Below, piece after piece: positions 51,878 through 63,556 of a DNA stretch of 64,000 bases; within the stretch, counting starts at the first letter, position 1, and the number at the start of each line of letters is the position of its first letter. A program made the position numbers and the translations under genes. The stretch is from NCBI GenBank assembly GCA_963735065.1, contig CAVTJL010000001.1:1984001-2048000 (forward strand). Direction: 5' to 3'. The stretch is from CAVTJL01 sp963735065. Lineage in GTDB: Bacteria > Pseudomonadota > Alphaproteobacteria > Geminicoccales > Geminicoccaceae. Below the pieces are notes generated by a model. The model ran no database searches, was not told the origin of the DNA, and saw only the letters and a list, made by a program, of their open reading frames with translations.

Positions 51878-53401
51878 CTAAAGCAATGTGGACATCGACC
51901 AAGCGAAGGCAAGCCCTGCGAGGAGCCCGATCGCGAAGGCAGCGAGCACGTACTTGCGAATGGAGGGAGGAGCGAGCGCCGTCGCCGAGCTCTCGGCCTC
52001 GCGAAGGGCGGTGTCGAGACGTGCCACCAGTCCCGGCAGGCGGCCGATGGTCGACAGCGCTTCCTCCGCCTTCTCGCGCAGGACGGCCTCGGGACCCAGA
52101 TGGGCACGGATCCACCCCTCGACCAAGGGCTGTGCGGTTTGCCACATGTTGATCGAGGGATTGAGAGCGCGACCCACGCCTTCGGCGACGACCATCGTCT
52201 TTTGCAGCAGGAGAAGCTGCGGCTGTGTCTCCATGGCGAAATCCTCGGCCATGTGCAGCAGCTGGCCGAGCAAGCGCCCGAAGGAGATCTGGCTTAGCGG
52301 CAGGTCGAGGATCGGCTCGCCGATGGCCCGGCAGGCCTGGGTGAAGGCGGCCTCGTCCTGGCCCGCCGGCACGAAGCCCGCCCTGAAGAACACGTGGGCA
52401 ACCCGGCTGTAGTCGCGCGTGAGAAAGCCGACGAGGATCTCTGCCAGGTGCTTGCGGGTCGGCAGGTCGAGGCGGCCCATGATGCCGAAGTCCAGCGCGA
52501 TGATATCGCCCGTGTGAGCATCGACCAGCATGTTGCCGGGGTGCATGTCGGCGTGGAAGAATCCGTCGCGAAAGACCTGATTGAAGAAGACGATCGCCGC
52601 CGTCTCGAGAATCAGGTCCGGATTGAGGCCGGCGTCGAGAAGGACCTCGCGGTCGGCGAGCGGAAGCCCTGCCACGCGCTCGAAGGTGACGACGCGACGA
52701 GCGGTACGGGTCCAGTCGACCGAGGGGACGCGGAAACCACTGTCGTTGCGGCAGTTCTGCGCGAACTCCACAGCGGCCGACGCCTCGAGCCGCAGGTCCA
52801 TCTCGCGCCGGGTCGACTTGGCGAAGATCTCGACGGCCTCGACGGGCCGGTACCGCTTGAGTGGCGGATGAAGCCAGGTTGCGATCTCGGCCAGCCAGAG
52901 AAGAAAATCGAGATCACGCTCGAAGGCAGCCTCGATCCCGGGGCGAAGAACCTTTACCGCGACCCGCTTGCCGTCGGTCGTCACCCCGAAGTGGACCTGT
53001 GCGATCGATGCCGCGGCTACGGGAACATCGTCGAGCTCGCTGAACAGCTCACCGAGCGGCCTTCCCAGCTCTGCTTCCACCGTCGCTCGGGCTTGAGCGG
53101 CCGGGAACGGCGGGAGCCGGTCCTGCAGCATGGAGAGATCGCGGGCATCCGAGGCGCCTAGAAGGTCTGCCCGCGTGGCAAGGCTCTGGCCTAGCTTGAT
53201 GAAGGCGGGGCCCAGCTCCTGAAGCGCGCGCGCTAGCCGCTGTCCCGGGCGGCCGGGCGCGGCGTGGTCGACGAACCGATCGGCCAGCGCGAGGAATGGC
53301 TTGGCCTGGGGAACCAGCTCCAGCACGAAGAGGGCGTTGTGCCGCGCGAGGGTGCGCATCGTGGAGCCGATGCGCCACAAGTGGCGCAAGGCCCGGCGCA
53401 T
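51878..53401 (-). CDS. ubiB: Ubiquinone biosynthesis protein UbiB (ADCK-type kinase-like)
   Basis: A 507-residue atypical kinase family protein needed for ubiquinone synthesis. The N-terminal KxGQ motif is in FIKLGQSLATRADLLG, and the kinase-like core shows AAASIAQVHFGV with the lysine in RVAVKVLRPG, FFHADMHPGNMLVD and ALDFGIMGRL. Membrane helices are at the C-terminus (VLAAFAIGLLAGLAFAWSMS). It lies 6 bp after ubiE, as usual in alphaproteobacteria. Confidence 0.94.
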   Translation of the reverse strand: MRRALRHLWRIGSTMRTLARHNALFVLELVPQAKPFLALADRFVDHAAPGRPGQRLARALQELGPAFIKLGQSLATRADLLGASDARDLSMLQDRLPPFPAAQARATVEAELGRPLGELFSELDDVPVAAASIAQVHFGVTTDGKRVAVKVLRPGIEAAFERDLDFLLWLAEIATWLHPPLKRYRPVEAVEIFAKSTRREMDLRLEASAAVEFAQNCRNDSGFRVPSVDWTRTARRVVTFERVAGLPLADREVLLDAGLNPDLILETAAIVFFNQVFRDGFFHADMHPGNMLVDAHTGDIIALDFGIMGRLDLPTRKHLAEILVGFLTRDYSRVAHVFFRAGFVPAGQDEAAFTQACRAIGEPILDLPLSQISFGRLLGQLLHMAEDFAMETQPQLLLLQKTMVVAEGVGRALNPSINMWQTAQPLVEGWIRAHLGPEAVLREKAEEALSTIGRLPGLVARLDTALREAESSATALAPPSIRKYVLAAFAIGLLAGLAFAWSMSTLL

Positions 53402-53407
53402 GCTACG

Positions 53408-54205
53408 TCAGAGCCGCCAGCCGGAGTGGATGGCTGCGATGCCGCCGGACAGGTTGCGGTACCGCACTTGATCGAAGCCGACCTCGGTCATCAGCGACGC
53501 CAACATGGCTTGGTCCGGGAACCGCCTGATGCTCTCGACGAGGTATCGGTAGCTCGCCGCGTCGCCGGCGACGGCTAGGCCGATCAGGGGTACGACGCGC
53601 AGCGAGTAGAGGTCGTAGAGCTGCTGCAGGAGCGGAAGGAACACGCGACTGAACTCGAGGCAGAGGATGCGGCCGCCGGGCCGGAGCACGCGTCGCGCCT
53701 CGGCTAGGGCCCGATCGATGTGGGTGACATTGCGCAGGCCGAAAGCGATCGTGTAAGCGTCCACCGATCGGTCCGGCAGGGGCAGGCTCATGGCGTCGCC
53801 CGCGATCCAGTCGGCATCCAACAAGAGGCCCTCATTGAGCGCTCGGTCGCGGCCGGTCGCCAACATCGTCGCGTTGACGTCGACCACCGTGATGTGCGCG
53901 GATCCCCGAACGCGGCGCTCGATCCGGGCAGCCAGGTCCCCCGTGCCGCCGGCCACGTCGAGGAAGCGCAATCCGGGGCGGGGCATGAGCCAATCCACCG
54001 CCGCGTCCTTCCACAGGCGATGGATGCCGCCGCTCATCATGTCGTTCATCAGGTCGTAACGACCCGCGACACGATCGAAGATCGACCTTACGAGATCGGC
54101 CTTGACCGATGGGTCCACCTCGGCGAAGCCGAAGGAGGCGGACAGCTCGTGGGCCGCCGCTCGTCCGAGCGATGGCTCTTGGACACTCGCGGTCCGCGAT
54201 GACAT
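53408..54205 (-). CDS. ubiE: Bifunctional demethylmenaquinone/2-methoxy-6-polyprenyl-1,4-benzoquinol methylase
   Basis: A 265-residue SAM-dependent C-methyltransferase of ubiquinone and menaquinone biosynthesis. The SAM motif is LRFLDVAGGTGDLA; UbiE signatures are IFDRVAGRYDLMNDMMSGGI and the C-terminal YRNLSGGIAAIHSGWRL. The start is ATG 54205; the frame upstream of that has no similarity to the family. It heads the ubiE-ubiB-coaBC-dut-rrf2 unit and diverges from mutM. Confidence 0.94.
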   Translation of the reverse strand: MSSRTASVQEPSLGRAAAHELSASFGFAEVDPSVKADLVRSIFDRVAGRYDLMNDMMSGGIHRLWKDAAVDWLMPRPGLRFLDVAGGTGDLAARIERRVRGSAHITVVDVNATMLATGRDRALNEGLLLDADWIAGDAMSLPLPDRSVDAYTIAFGLRNVTHIDRALAEARRVLRPGGRILCLEFSRVFLPLLQQLYDLYSLRVVPLIGLAVAGDAASYRYLVESIRRFPDQAMLASLMTEVGFDQVRYRNLSGGIAAIHSGWRL

Positions 54206-54311
54206 TGCACTCTCGCCGATTTCGGATCGGGCACCTGCGCGACGGTGCCACTCGAAGCGCCTTTTAGGTGAGGCGAGGGATTGCGGCAAGCCGCCGGGCC
54301 AGAGGTACCCA

Positions 54312-55128
54312 TTGCCAGAGCTTCCTGAGGTTGAGACGGTCGTGCGCGGCCTGCGGGCGAGCCTGGCAGGCGGCCGCATCGTGGGCGTCGTGCAGAACAG
54401 GCCGGATCTTCGGCTTCCCTTGCCCGCATCGTCTTCCGTCTCGGCTCGCGGGTCGGTCCCTCGTCGACGTCCGCAGGCGCGCGAAGTTCATTCTGGCCGA
54501 GCTCGACGACGGCAATACCCTCATCATGCACCTCGGCATGTCCGGGCGCCTTCGCCTGGACGGCGCGCCGGGCGGCCCGCATGAGCATCTGACGTTCCTG
54601 TTCGAGAATGGTCGGCAGCTGCGGTTCGTGGACCCTCGGCGCTTTGGTGTCGTCGACCTCTGGCCGTCCGATGACCTCGCTGGTCATCCGCTGCTCCGCC
54701 ATCTCGGGCTCGAGCCGCTTGAGCCCGAGTTCTCGGGACCCTCCCTGCTCGGGCTGCTGAGCGGACGGCGCACTGCCGTGAAGACGGCCCTGATGGACCA
54801 GCGGCTGGTTGTCGGCGTCGGGAATATCTATGCGAGCGAGGCCTTGTTCCGGGCCCGTACCTCACCATCTCGACTCTCGCTGTCGCTGGGACCGGGTCGG
54901 GTCCAGCGGATCGTGGTGGCGGTCCGCGAGGTGCTGCTCGAGGCGATCGCCGCAGGCGGGTCGAGCCTCCGCGACTATGTGCAGGCAGACGGAGAGCTCG
55001 GTAGCTTCCAGAGCCACTTTCGGGTCTACGGGCGAGAGTCCGGCGCCTGCCTGCACTGCGGACGACCGATCCTGCGATCGGTCGTCGGAGGGCGATCGAC
55101 CTATTGGTGCCCGAGGTGCCAACGCTAG
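54312..55128 (+). pseudogene. mutM: Formamidopyrimidine-DNA glycosylase with a single-base frameshift
   Basis: The gene is recognisable end to end, but in two frames. From TTG 54312 the first frame gives the standard start LPELPEVETVVRGL (catalytic Pro and Glu) up to QNRPDLRLPLP. The next frame then continues with HRLPSRLAGRSLVDVRRRAK, FRVYGRESGACLHCGRPIL and the zinc finger ending YWCPRCQR. Deleting one C of the CCC at 54423-54425 restores one open frame of 271 residues, the normal length. The rest shows no decay, so this is either a sequencing or assembly error or a very recent mutation. The product would remove oxidised purines such as 8-oxoguanine. Confidence 0.85.
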
Positions 55129-55296
55129 GCGCTCGGTCGATCGGCCGGGTCCCGCGGCTGAGGTTCGGGCTGGACGGCTCCGGGAGGCCGTCCTATAGCG
55201 GCGCCGCATTTTTTGCAGCGCGGCATGGGGCTGGCAGTCGGGCCCGGCGAGGGACGCCGCCGCTTTTGGGGTGTCCACGCGTCAAGGGGTAGGATG

Positions 55297-56070
55297 ATGG
55301 CGTACGAGACCATTCTGGTAGAGAAGCGTGGGGCTGTAGGTCTGGTCACGCTTAATCGTCCCAAGGCGCTGAACGCCCTGAACCATCAGCTCATGACCGA
55401 GCTCGACGGCGCGCTCACGGCGTTCGATGCCGATCCTGGGATTGCCGCGACGGTTATCACCGGATCCGAGAAGGCGTTTGCGGCCGGTGCCGACATCAGG
55501 GAGATGGCGGAGAAGGATTTCGCCGAGGTCTACGGGACGGACTTCATCGGCTTTTGGGCCAAGATTGCCGCGCACCGAAAGCCTGTTATCGCGGCCGTCG
55601 CGGGGTACGCGTTGGGCGGTGGGTGTGAGCTCGCCATGATGTGCGACATCATCCTGGCGGCGGACAACGCGAAGTTTGGCCAGCCCGAGACGAACCTCGG
55701 AACGATTCCGGGGGCGGGCGGAACCCAGCGGCTGACGCGCGCCGTCGGCAAGTCCAAGGCCATGGAGATGATCCTGACCGGCCGCATGATGGATGCCGAG
55801 GAGGCCGAGAGATCGGGCTTGGTGACGCGGGTCGTGCCCGTCGCCGACTTGGTCGGGGAAGCGATCAAGCTTGGCGAGGCGATAGCCAGCAAGTCCAAGC
55901 CCATCGTTCAGATGGCGAAGGAGGCGGTCAACGTCGCCTTCGAGGCCTCGCTCGCCGAGGGGCTGCGATTCGAGCGGCGCGCTTTCCATGCGACCTTCGC
56001 CACCGAGGATCGCCGGGAGGGCATGGCTGCTTTCGTTGACAAGCGGTCCCCGAACTTCAGTGATCGTTGA
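55297..56070 (+). CDS. Enoyl-CoA hydratase
   Basis: A 257-residue crotonase-fold enzyme that hydrates 2-enoyl-CoA in fatty-acid oxidation. The oxyanion-hole and catalytic blocks are FAAGADIREMA, AGYALGGGCELAMMCDII and GQPETNLGTIPGAGGTQRLT, with both catalytic glutamates in place. ATG 55297 is preferred over the adjacent ATG 55294 because of spacing from AAGGGG. It lies between mutM and rpsT, an arrangement common in alphaproteobacteria. It is a general housekeeping-type hydratase; the chain-length range is unknown. Confidence 0.93.
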   Translation: MAYETILVEKRGAVGLVTLNRPKALNALNHQLMTELDGALTAFDADPGIAATVITGSEKAFAAGADIREMAEKDFAEVYGTDFIGFWAKIAAHRKPVIAAVAGYALGGGCELAMMCDIILAADNAKFGQPETNLGTIPGAGGTQRLTRAVGKSKAMEMILTGRMMDAEEAERSGLVTRVVPVADLVGEAIKLGEAIASKSKPIVQMAKEAVNVAFEASLAEGLRFERRAFHATFATEDRREGMAAFVDKRSPNFSDR

Positions 56071-56374
56071 TGCAGCCAGCGCTCGGCATCCTACGGGCTC
56101 CTCGAGCCGATCGGCGGGAGCTCCGGGACGAGCGATGAGCCGGAGACACACGCCGGCGACCTCCGGATAGCTGCCGCCCTGGGACGACGATATGGCTATT
56201 CGGGTCGTGCTGCGAAGTCGGCTCATCAAGCATGGCGGCGCACTGGGTCCATGGCGGCTCAAGCCGGTGCCGGCGATCCCCTGCGCTGTCCGGGCAGGGC
56301 CCCGGGGTGGGGGCGCGGTTGACGGTGGCCGGACGTAGAGATATAGATGCAACCCCTGTTCTGGAGATCGATCT
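56071..56374. other. Intergenic region upstream of rpsT
   Basis: These 304 bases between the hydratase gene and rpsT carry no convincing gene on either strand. The only clear element is the rpsT promoter at the downstream end. Confidence 0.55.
56319..56347 (+). promoter_or_regulatory. Sigma-70-type promoter of rpsT
   Basis: TTGACG is followed after exactly 17 bp by TATAGA, 27 bp upstream of the rpsT start. This is the best consensus-like promoter in the window and suits a strongly expressed ribosomal protein gene. Confidence 0.7.
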
Positions 56375-56650
56375 GTGGCTAACACGCCTTCAGCGCGCAA
56401 GCGCATCCGTCAGGCGGCCAAACGTGCTGCGCTGAACAAGAGCCGTATCAGTCGCATCAGGACCTTTGTTCGCAGGGTCGATGCGGCGCTCGCTCAGTCG
56501 GATGTGGAGGCCGCCCGCGAGGCGTTCCGTGCTGCTGCGCCGGAGCTCCAGAAGGGTGTCTCGAAGGGCGTGGTCCATGCGAACATGGCGTCCCGGAAAA
56601 TCTCGAGGCTTGCCCAGGGCATCAAGCGCCTGGAACAGGCGGCCCCTTGA
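56375..56650 (+). CDS. rpsT: 30S ribosomal protein S20
   Basis: A 91-residue basic protein binding 16S rRNA in the small subunit. The N-terminus ANTPSARKRIRQAAKRAALN and the C-terminal HANMASRKISRLAQGIKRLE are typical of S20. The GTG start at 56375 gives the standard N-terminus. It has its own promoter and is followed by a hairpin, so it forms a single-gene unit upstream of dnaA, as in many alphaproteobacteria. Confidence 0.96.
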   Translation: MANTPSARKRIRQAAKRAALNKSRISRIRTFVRRVDAALAQSDVEAAREAFRAAAPELQKGVSKGVVHANMASRKISRLAQGIKRLEQAAP

Positions 56651-57110
56651 GCTTTTCGTCGTTGTGGATTTCGTAGCGGCTAGGGATGCCTAGCCGCATC
56701 GTTCGGTATTTCTGATCTCAACCTCCCGGCGAATTTCTCCGTTCCCTATTCGATCCCCTTGTCAGCGGTCCAGCCTCTTCTTAAGGTCTTTGCGTATTGC
56801 CACGGTCGCCTGAGTAGGCGGCGCTAGGTGATACGTTTAGTAGGCTCGGGATACTTCTTGTCTCAGAAGTCGTTTGCCTTGTGGCCGACTTGTGAGTCTT
56901 CAGTGTTGTCTACCTGATATCAGTATGGCTTCTTCGCCAAAGGAAGAGGCGGTCTTGCATGGCCGTCCGGTAGAGGGGGTGCTTGCCGATATCCGCACGG
57001 GAATCGGCAACGTCAGAGGCACTGAGCGGCGGGGCTTAGCGATGGCCTTTTGGCCGAGACATAGATTGAATGCGGATTCAGGCGAGGACGACGTTGCCTC
57101 CGAGGGTGGC
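56651..57110. other. dnaA upstream region
   Basis: These 460 bases hold the rpsT terminator at 56676-56697, then a stretch with more T than its surroundings (about 56698-56870). The dnaA frame stays open from 56874, but that extension has no resemblance to DnaA. One weak DnaA-box-like word, TGTGGATTT at 56663, differs from the consensus at two places; no cluster of boxes was found, so an origin here is not supported. Confidence 0.45.
56676..56697 (+). terminator. rpsT terminator hairpin
   Basis: A perfect 9-bp stem, GCGGCTAGG and CCTAGCCGC with loop GATG, starts 26 bp after the rpsT stop. It is followed by a moderately T-rich stretch, so it is a likely terminator. Confidence 0.65.
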
Positions 57111-58472
57111 ATGACCCCTCCGACGAGCGAGATTTCGTATCAGTGGCAGCAGGTCCGGTCGTTGCTTCGGGCCGAGGTCGGCGACACGGCCTACAGCACG
57201 TGGCTGAAGCCGCTGGACCTGTGCGCGATCGAAGGCGAGCGCGCGGTCATCGCGGTGCCGACGCAGTTCATGCGTGATTGGGTGGTGGCCAACTATGCGG
57301 ACCGGATCCGCTGCCTTTGGGCCAGCGTGAATCCGAGTATCCGCTCGATCGCGCTCAACATTCGGCCGACGACGGTCACGCCGGTGGTGACGGAAGTGTC
57401 CGACCCGCCCCCTGTGGCCGAGGCCGCGTCGACCGGCCCGTTGGACGAGCTTGGTGCTCGCATCGACGCCAAATTCACGTTCGAGCGCTTCGTCGTTGGC
57501 AAGCCCAATGAGTTCGCCGTGGCCGCCGCAGAGCGCGTGTCCACGCTCTTGAAGCCTCCATTCAATCCGCTCTTCCTCTATGGCGGCGTGGGTCTTGGTA
57601 AGACCCACCTGATGCATGCCATCGCTTGGCGCGTGAAGCAGCGCGATCCGGGGCGCCGGATCGTCTATCTCTCGGCCGAGAAGTTCATGTATCAGTTCAT
57701 CAGGGCCCTGCGGTCCAAGGATACGATGGGCTTCAAGGAGCTCTTCCGCTCGGTCGACCTGCTGATGGTGGACGACGTTCAGTTCATCAGCGGGAAGGAC
57801 AGCACGCAGGAGGAATTCTTTCATACCTTCAACGCGCTTGTCGATCGTGGACGCCAGATCGTCATCTCCGCGGATCGCAGCCCATCGGATCTGAACGGCC
57901 TCGAGGAGCGCATTCGCTCGCGTCTCTCATGGGGGCTCGTCGCGGATATCCACCCGACGACCTATGAGCTGCGGCTGGGGATCCTCCAGTCCAAGGCCGA
58001 GCAGGTCGGCGTCGATGTGCCGGCCCGGGTCATCGAGTTCCTGGCCTCGCGCATCACCTCGAACGTTCGCGAGCTCGAAGGGGCGCTCAATCGTATCATG
58101 CACCAGGCTGGGCTCACGGGCCGCCCGGTGTCGATCGAGATGGCACAGGAGATCCTCAAGGACGTCCTTCGGGCCGCCGATCGTCGGGTGACGATCGAGG
58201 AGATCCAGAAGGTCGTGGTTGAGCACTACGGCATTCGCCTCGCTGACATGAGCTCCAGCCGTCGGTCACGGGCCATCGCACGGCCGCGCCAGGTGGCCAT
58301 GTACCTGGCGAAGATCCTGACGCCTCGCTCGCTGCCGGAGATCGGCAAGAGGTTCGGCAACCGTGACCACACGACCGTGATGCATGCCGTTCGTCAGATC
58401 GAGAAGCTGTCAGCCGAGGACCGCGCTCTCGCGGACGATGTCGAGCAGCTCAAGCGACGGCTGCAAGGCTGA
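57111..58472 (+). CDS. dnaA: Chromosomal replication initiator protein DnaA
   Basis: A 453-residue AAA+ initiator. Domain I is recognised by WQQVRSLLRAEVGDTAYSTW, the ATPase by Walker A GGVGLGKTHLMHA and Walker B LLMVDDVQFISG, and domain IV by the DNA-binding signature NRDHTTVMHAVRQIE. The frame is open to 56874, with another ATG at 57042. ATG 57111 after GAGGG is preferred because it places the conserved domain I near the N-terminus. It is followed by dnaN, recF and gyrB on the same strand. Confidence 0.95.
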   Translation: MTPPTSEISYQWQQVRSLLRAEVGDTAYSTWLKPLDLCAIEGERAVIAVPTQFMRDWVVANYADRIRCLWASVNPSIRSIALNIRPTTVTPVVTEVSDPPPVAEAASTGPLDELGARIDAKFTFERFVVGKPNEFAVAAAERVSTLLKPPFNPLFLYGGVGLGKTHLMHAIAWRVKQRDPGRRIVYLSAEKFMYQFIRALRSKDTMGFKELFRSVDLLMVDDVQFISGKDSTQEEFFHTFNALVDRGRQIVISADRSPSDLNGLEERIRSRLSWGLVADIHPTTYELRLGILQSKAEQVGVDVPARVIEFLASRITSNVRELEGALNRIMHQAGLTGRPVSIEMAQEILKDVLRAADRRVTIEEIQKVVVEHYGIRLADMSSSRRSRAIARPRQVAMYLAKILTPRSLPEIGKRFGNRDHTTVMHAVRQIEKLSAEDRALADDVEQLKRRLQG

Positions 58473-58592
58473 CAGGGTGATGCCGGAGGTCCCCGGTGGA
58501 AAAGCACTGAACGGCAGCGCGCTATTCTGCTAGCGTGATTGCCCCTTGGGCCCCGGCGGTGCCGAACAGCCGCTCTTCCACAGGTTTGCTCC

Positions 58593-59711
58593 ATGAAGCT
58601 CACGATCGAGCGCGCTGCGCTTCTCAGGTCCCTTGCCCACGTTCAGAACGTCGTCGAGCGTCGAACCACGATACCCATCCTTTCGAACGTGAAGCTCGAT
58701 GCGGAAGGGGGGCGCCTCGGCCTTACTGCTACCGACCTTGATGTCACGCTCATGGCGTACGAGGACGCTGAGATCGCGGAGCCGGGCGCAACGTCTGTCG
58801 CGGCCCACACCTTCTTCGAGATCGTGAGAAAGCTGCCAGAGGGCGCTCAGCTGGCCCTGTCCCAGGCGAGCGGCTCTGCCGAGCTGAGCCTCGAGGCCGG
58901 ACGGTCGACATTCGCCTTGCCCTGTCTTGCGGCAGATGAGTTCCCGGCGATGGCTACCGAGGAGCTGGAGGTCCGTTTTGCGATGCCTCCGAGTGACCTC
59001 GCGAAGCTCATCGACAAGACGCGATTTGCGATCTCGACCGAGGAGACGCGCTATTATCTGAACGGGATCCACCTGCATGCCGCGGAGGCCGGGGCGGCGA
59101 GCACGCTTCGTGCAGTCGCGACCGACGGGCACAGGCTTGCTCGCGTGGAGGTAGGCCTGCCGGACGGTGCCGGTCAGATCCCGCCCATCATTGTGCCTCG
59201 CAAGACCGTGGGCGAGCTGCGCAAGCTGCTTGATCAGGCCGGAGAGCAGGTCGCGGTGGCGGTGTCACCGACGCGCATCCAGTTCACATGTGGCCGCGCC
59301 ATCCTTCTCTCGCGGCTCATCGACGGAACGTTCCCCGACTACGAGCGTGTCATTCCCGTCGGCAACGAGCGTATCGCCGTCGTTGCCGCGGCCGCATTCG
59401 CCGAGGCGGTCGACCGCGTTGCCACCATCTCGACGGAGAAGGCACGCGCCGTGAAGCTGAGGTTCGAGCCTGCGAGGATGACGATCTCGGCAGTAAGCGT
59501 CGATGCCGGCCGGGCGACCGAGGAGGTCGATGTCGAGTACGCCGGTGAGGCGCTGGAGATTGGCTTCAACGCTCGCTATATACTGGACATGATGGGGCAG
59601 ATTGAGGGCTCGGAAGTGCGCCTGGAGATGGGGAGCGCGGCGGCGCCCACCGTTGTCCGTGAGCCGGCCAATTCGAGCGCTCTCTACGTGCTGATGCCCA
59701 TGCGTGTTTGA
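58593..59711 (+). CDS. dnaN: DNA polymerase III subunit beta (sliding clamp)
   Basis: A 372-residue clamp that tethers the replicative polymerase to DNA. Typical blocks are MKLTIERAALLRSLAHVQNV and VERRTTIPILSNVKLDA at the N-terminus, TRYYLNGIHLH in the middle, and the C-terminal SSALYVLMPMRV. Length is normal. The start ATG 58593 is preferred; a longer frame upstream has no clamp similarity. A 120-bp gap separates it from dnaA. Confidence 0.96.
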   Translation: MKLTIERAALLRSLAHVQNVVERRTTIPILSNVKLDAEGGRLGLTATDLDVTLMAYEDAEIAEPGATSVAAHTFFEIVRKLPEGAQLALSQASGSAELSLEAGRSTFALPCLAADEFPAMATEELEVRFAMPPSDLAKLIDKTRFAISTEETRYYLNGIHLHAAEAGAASTLRAVATDGHRLARVEVGLPDGAGQIPPIIVPRKTVGELRKLLDQAGEQVAVAVSPTRIQFTCGRAILLSRLIDGTFPDYERVIPVGNERIAVVAAAAFAEAVDRVATISTEKARAVKLRFEPARMTISAVSVDAGRATEEVDVEYAGEALEIGFNARYILDMMGQIEGSEVRLEMGSAAAPTVVREPANSSALYVLMPMRV

Positions 59712-59766
59712 TGGTGACGAAGGGTGCGCTTGTCTGTCGACCACGGGGGAGCCAGCTGAAGCGTTG

Positions 59767-60862
59767 ATGGTCACGCGGCTGGCGCTGCGAAACTTCCGGA
59801 ACTATCCGAGCCTTCTCGTCTGTCCGCCACCGGGCATCGTCGTTCTGACTGGCGAGAACGGGACAGGCAAGACCAATCTCCTCGAGGCTATCTCGTTCTT
59901 GTCGCCGGGGCGTGGGCTGCGTCGTGCGGCGGTGCGGGATCTCGATCGTGACGGTTCGCTCCCCTGGCACGTGTCGGCTGATCTGGCCAGCCGCCTCGGC
60001 TCTGTCCGCATCGAGACGTGGCGGCCACCTGATCTGGAGCGCCGCGTGGTGGAGGTCGAGGGCGTGGCGGTTCGGCGTCAGGCGAGCCTTGCGGAGCACG
60101 CGAGCTTGGCATGGCTCACGCCAAGCCAGGACCGGCTGCTTCAGGATCCGCCTTCCGTGCGTAGGCGGTTTCTCGATCGGCTGGTGCTGACGAGCGCTCC
60201 TGAGCATGGTCCGCGGACCAGCGCGTATGAGCGGGCGCTACGGGAGCGTTCCGCCCTGCTCCGTGGCGGGGGGAGAGACCGTGTGTGGCTCGATGTGGTC
60301 GAGCGTCGGATGAGTGAGGCGGGGGTGGCGATCGCGGCGGCGCGTCTCGAGACGGTCGCTGCGCTCAACGCTCAGCTGGAGCGGCTGGAGACCTCTTTCC
60401 CGCGGCCGATACTCGAGGTGACGGGCGATAGTGAGGGTGCGCTCTCGACCATCCCGGCGGTCGAGGTTGAGGAGCGGATGATGGCTGAGCTTCGCGCGGG
60501 CCGCGCGGTCGATGCGGTTGCCGGCGGCGCGTCTTGTGGACCGCATCGCAGCGATCTTCGGCTGATCGACGCCGAGACCGGGGCATCGGCACAGACATGC
60601 TCGACCGGACGTCAGAAGTCCCTTCTCGTCAGCGTCGTCCTCGCGCAAGCGATGTTGAGCCGTGATCGGCTGGGCAGCTTTCCGATACTGTTGCTCGACG
60701 AGATCTCCGCGCATCTTGATTCGCGACGGCGTGACGCGCTTTGCGTGTTCCTGGCCGATCTAGGCATCCAGGCATGGCTCTCAGGGACGGACGCCGATGC
60801 GTTCCGTGCGCTCGCGGGCAGAGCTACATTCTTTCACGTCAACGAGGGCAGACTGACCGCCT

Positions 60863-60870
<8 letters not shown>
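59767..60870 (+). CDS. recF: DNA replication and repair protein RecF
   Basis: A 367-residue SMC-like ATPase that helps load RecA at gaps. The start LALRNFRNYPSLLV is typical, with Walker A TGENGTGKTN, signature region STGRQKSLLVSVVLAQA and Walker B PILLLDEISAHLD. ATG 59767 gives the family N-terminus. Its stop overlaps the gyrB start by 8 bp, so the two are cotranscribed. Confidence 0.94.
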
Positions 60871-63280
<2,410 letters not shown>

Positions 63281-63556
63281 CCGTCTAAAGTCATCGTCGG
63301 CAGCGCGGCCAGGCGAGGTCGCGTGTTCGGCCGATGAGGCCCTCGTCTGATGGCCCGAGAAGCCGAATTTTGGCGTGTGGAGCATCTCTGGAGGGCGCCT
63401 GCATCGGCCCCTCGACGAGGGCGGGTTATGCGCCGTTCACAGGGGCGCACTGCGCTTGACACAGGGCTTCCCCGCGGTAGGTTGCGGCCACCTTACGGCA
63501 ATCGCACCTCCGCGGACGCGTCAGTCCGAGGGGCCTCAGGGGAGGGACGGCGGAAC
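63281..63556. other. Intergenic region with a weak promoter-like site
   Basis: The 276 bases between gyrB and the binding-protein gene show no gene. TTGACA at 63456-63461 is followed 16 bp later by TAGGTT, a possible but weak promoter for the downstream gene. No clear terminator for gyrB was found. Confidence 0.4.

Noticed and set aside
56663..56671. DnaA box candidate TGTGGATTT
   Set aside because: Two mismatches to the consensus and no second copy close by.
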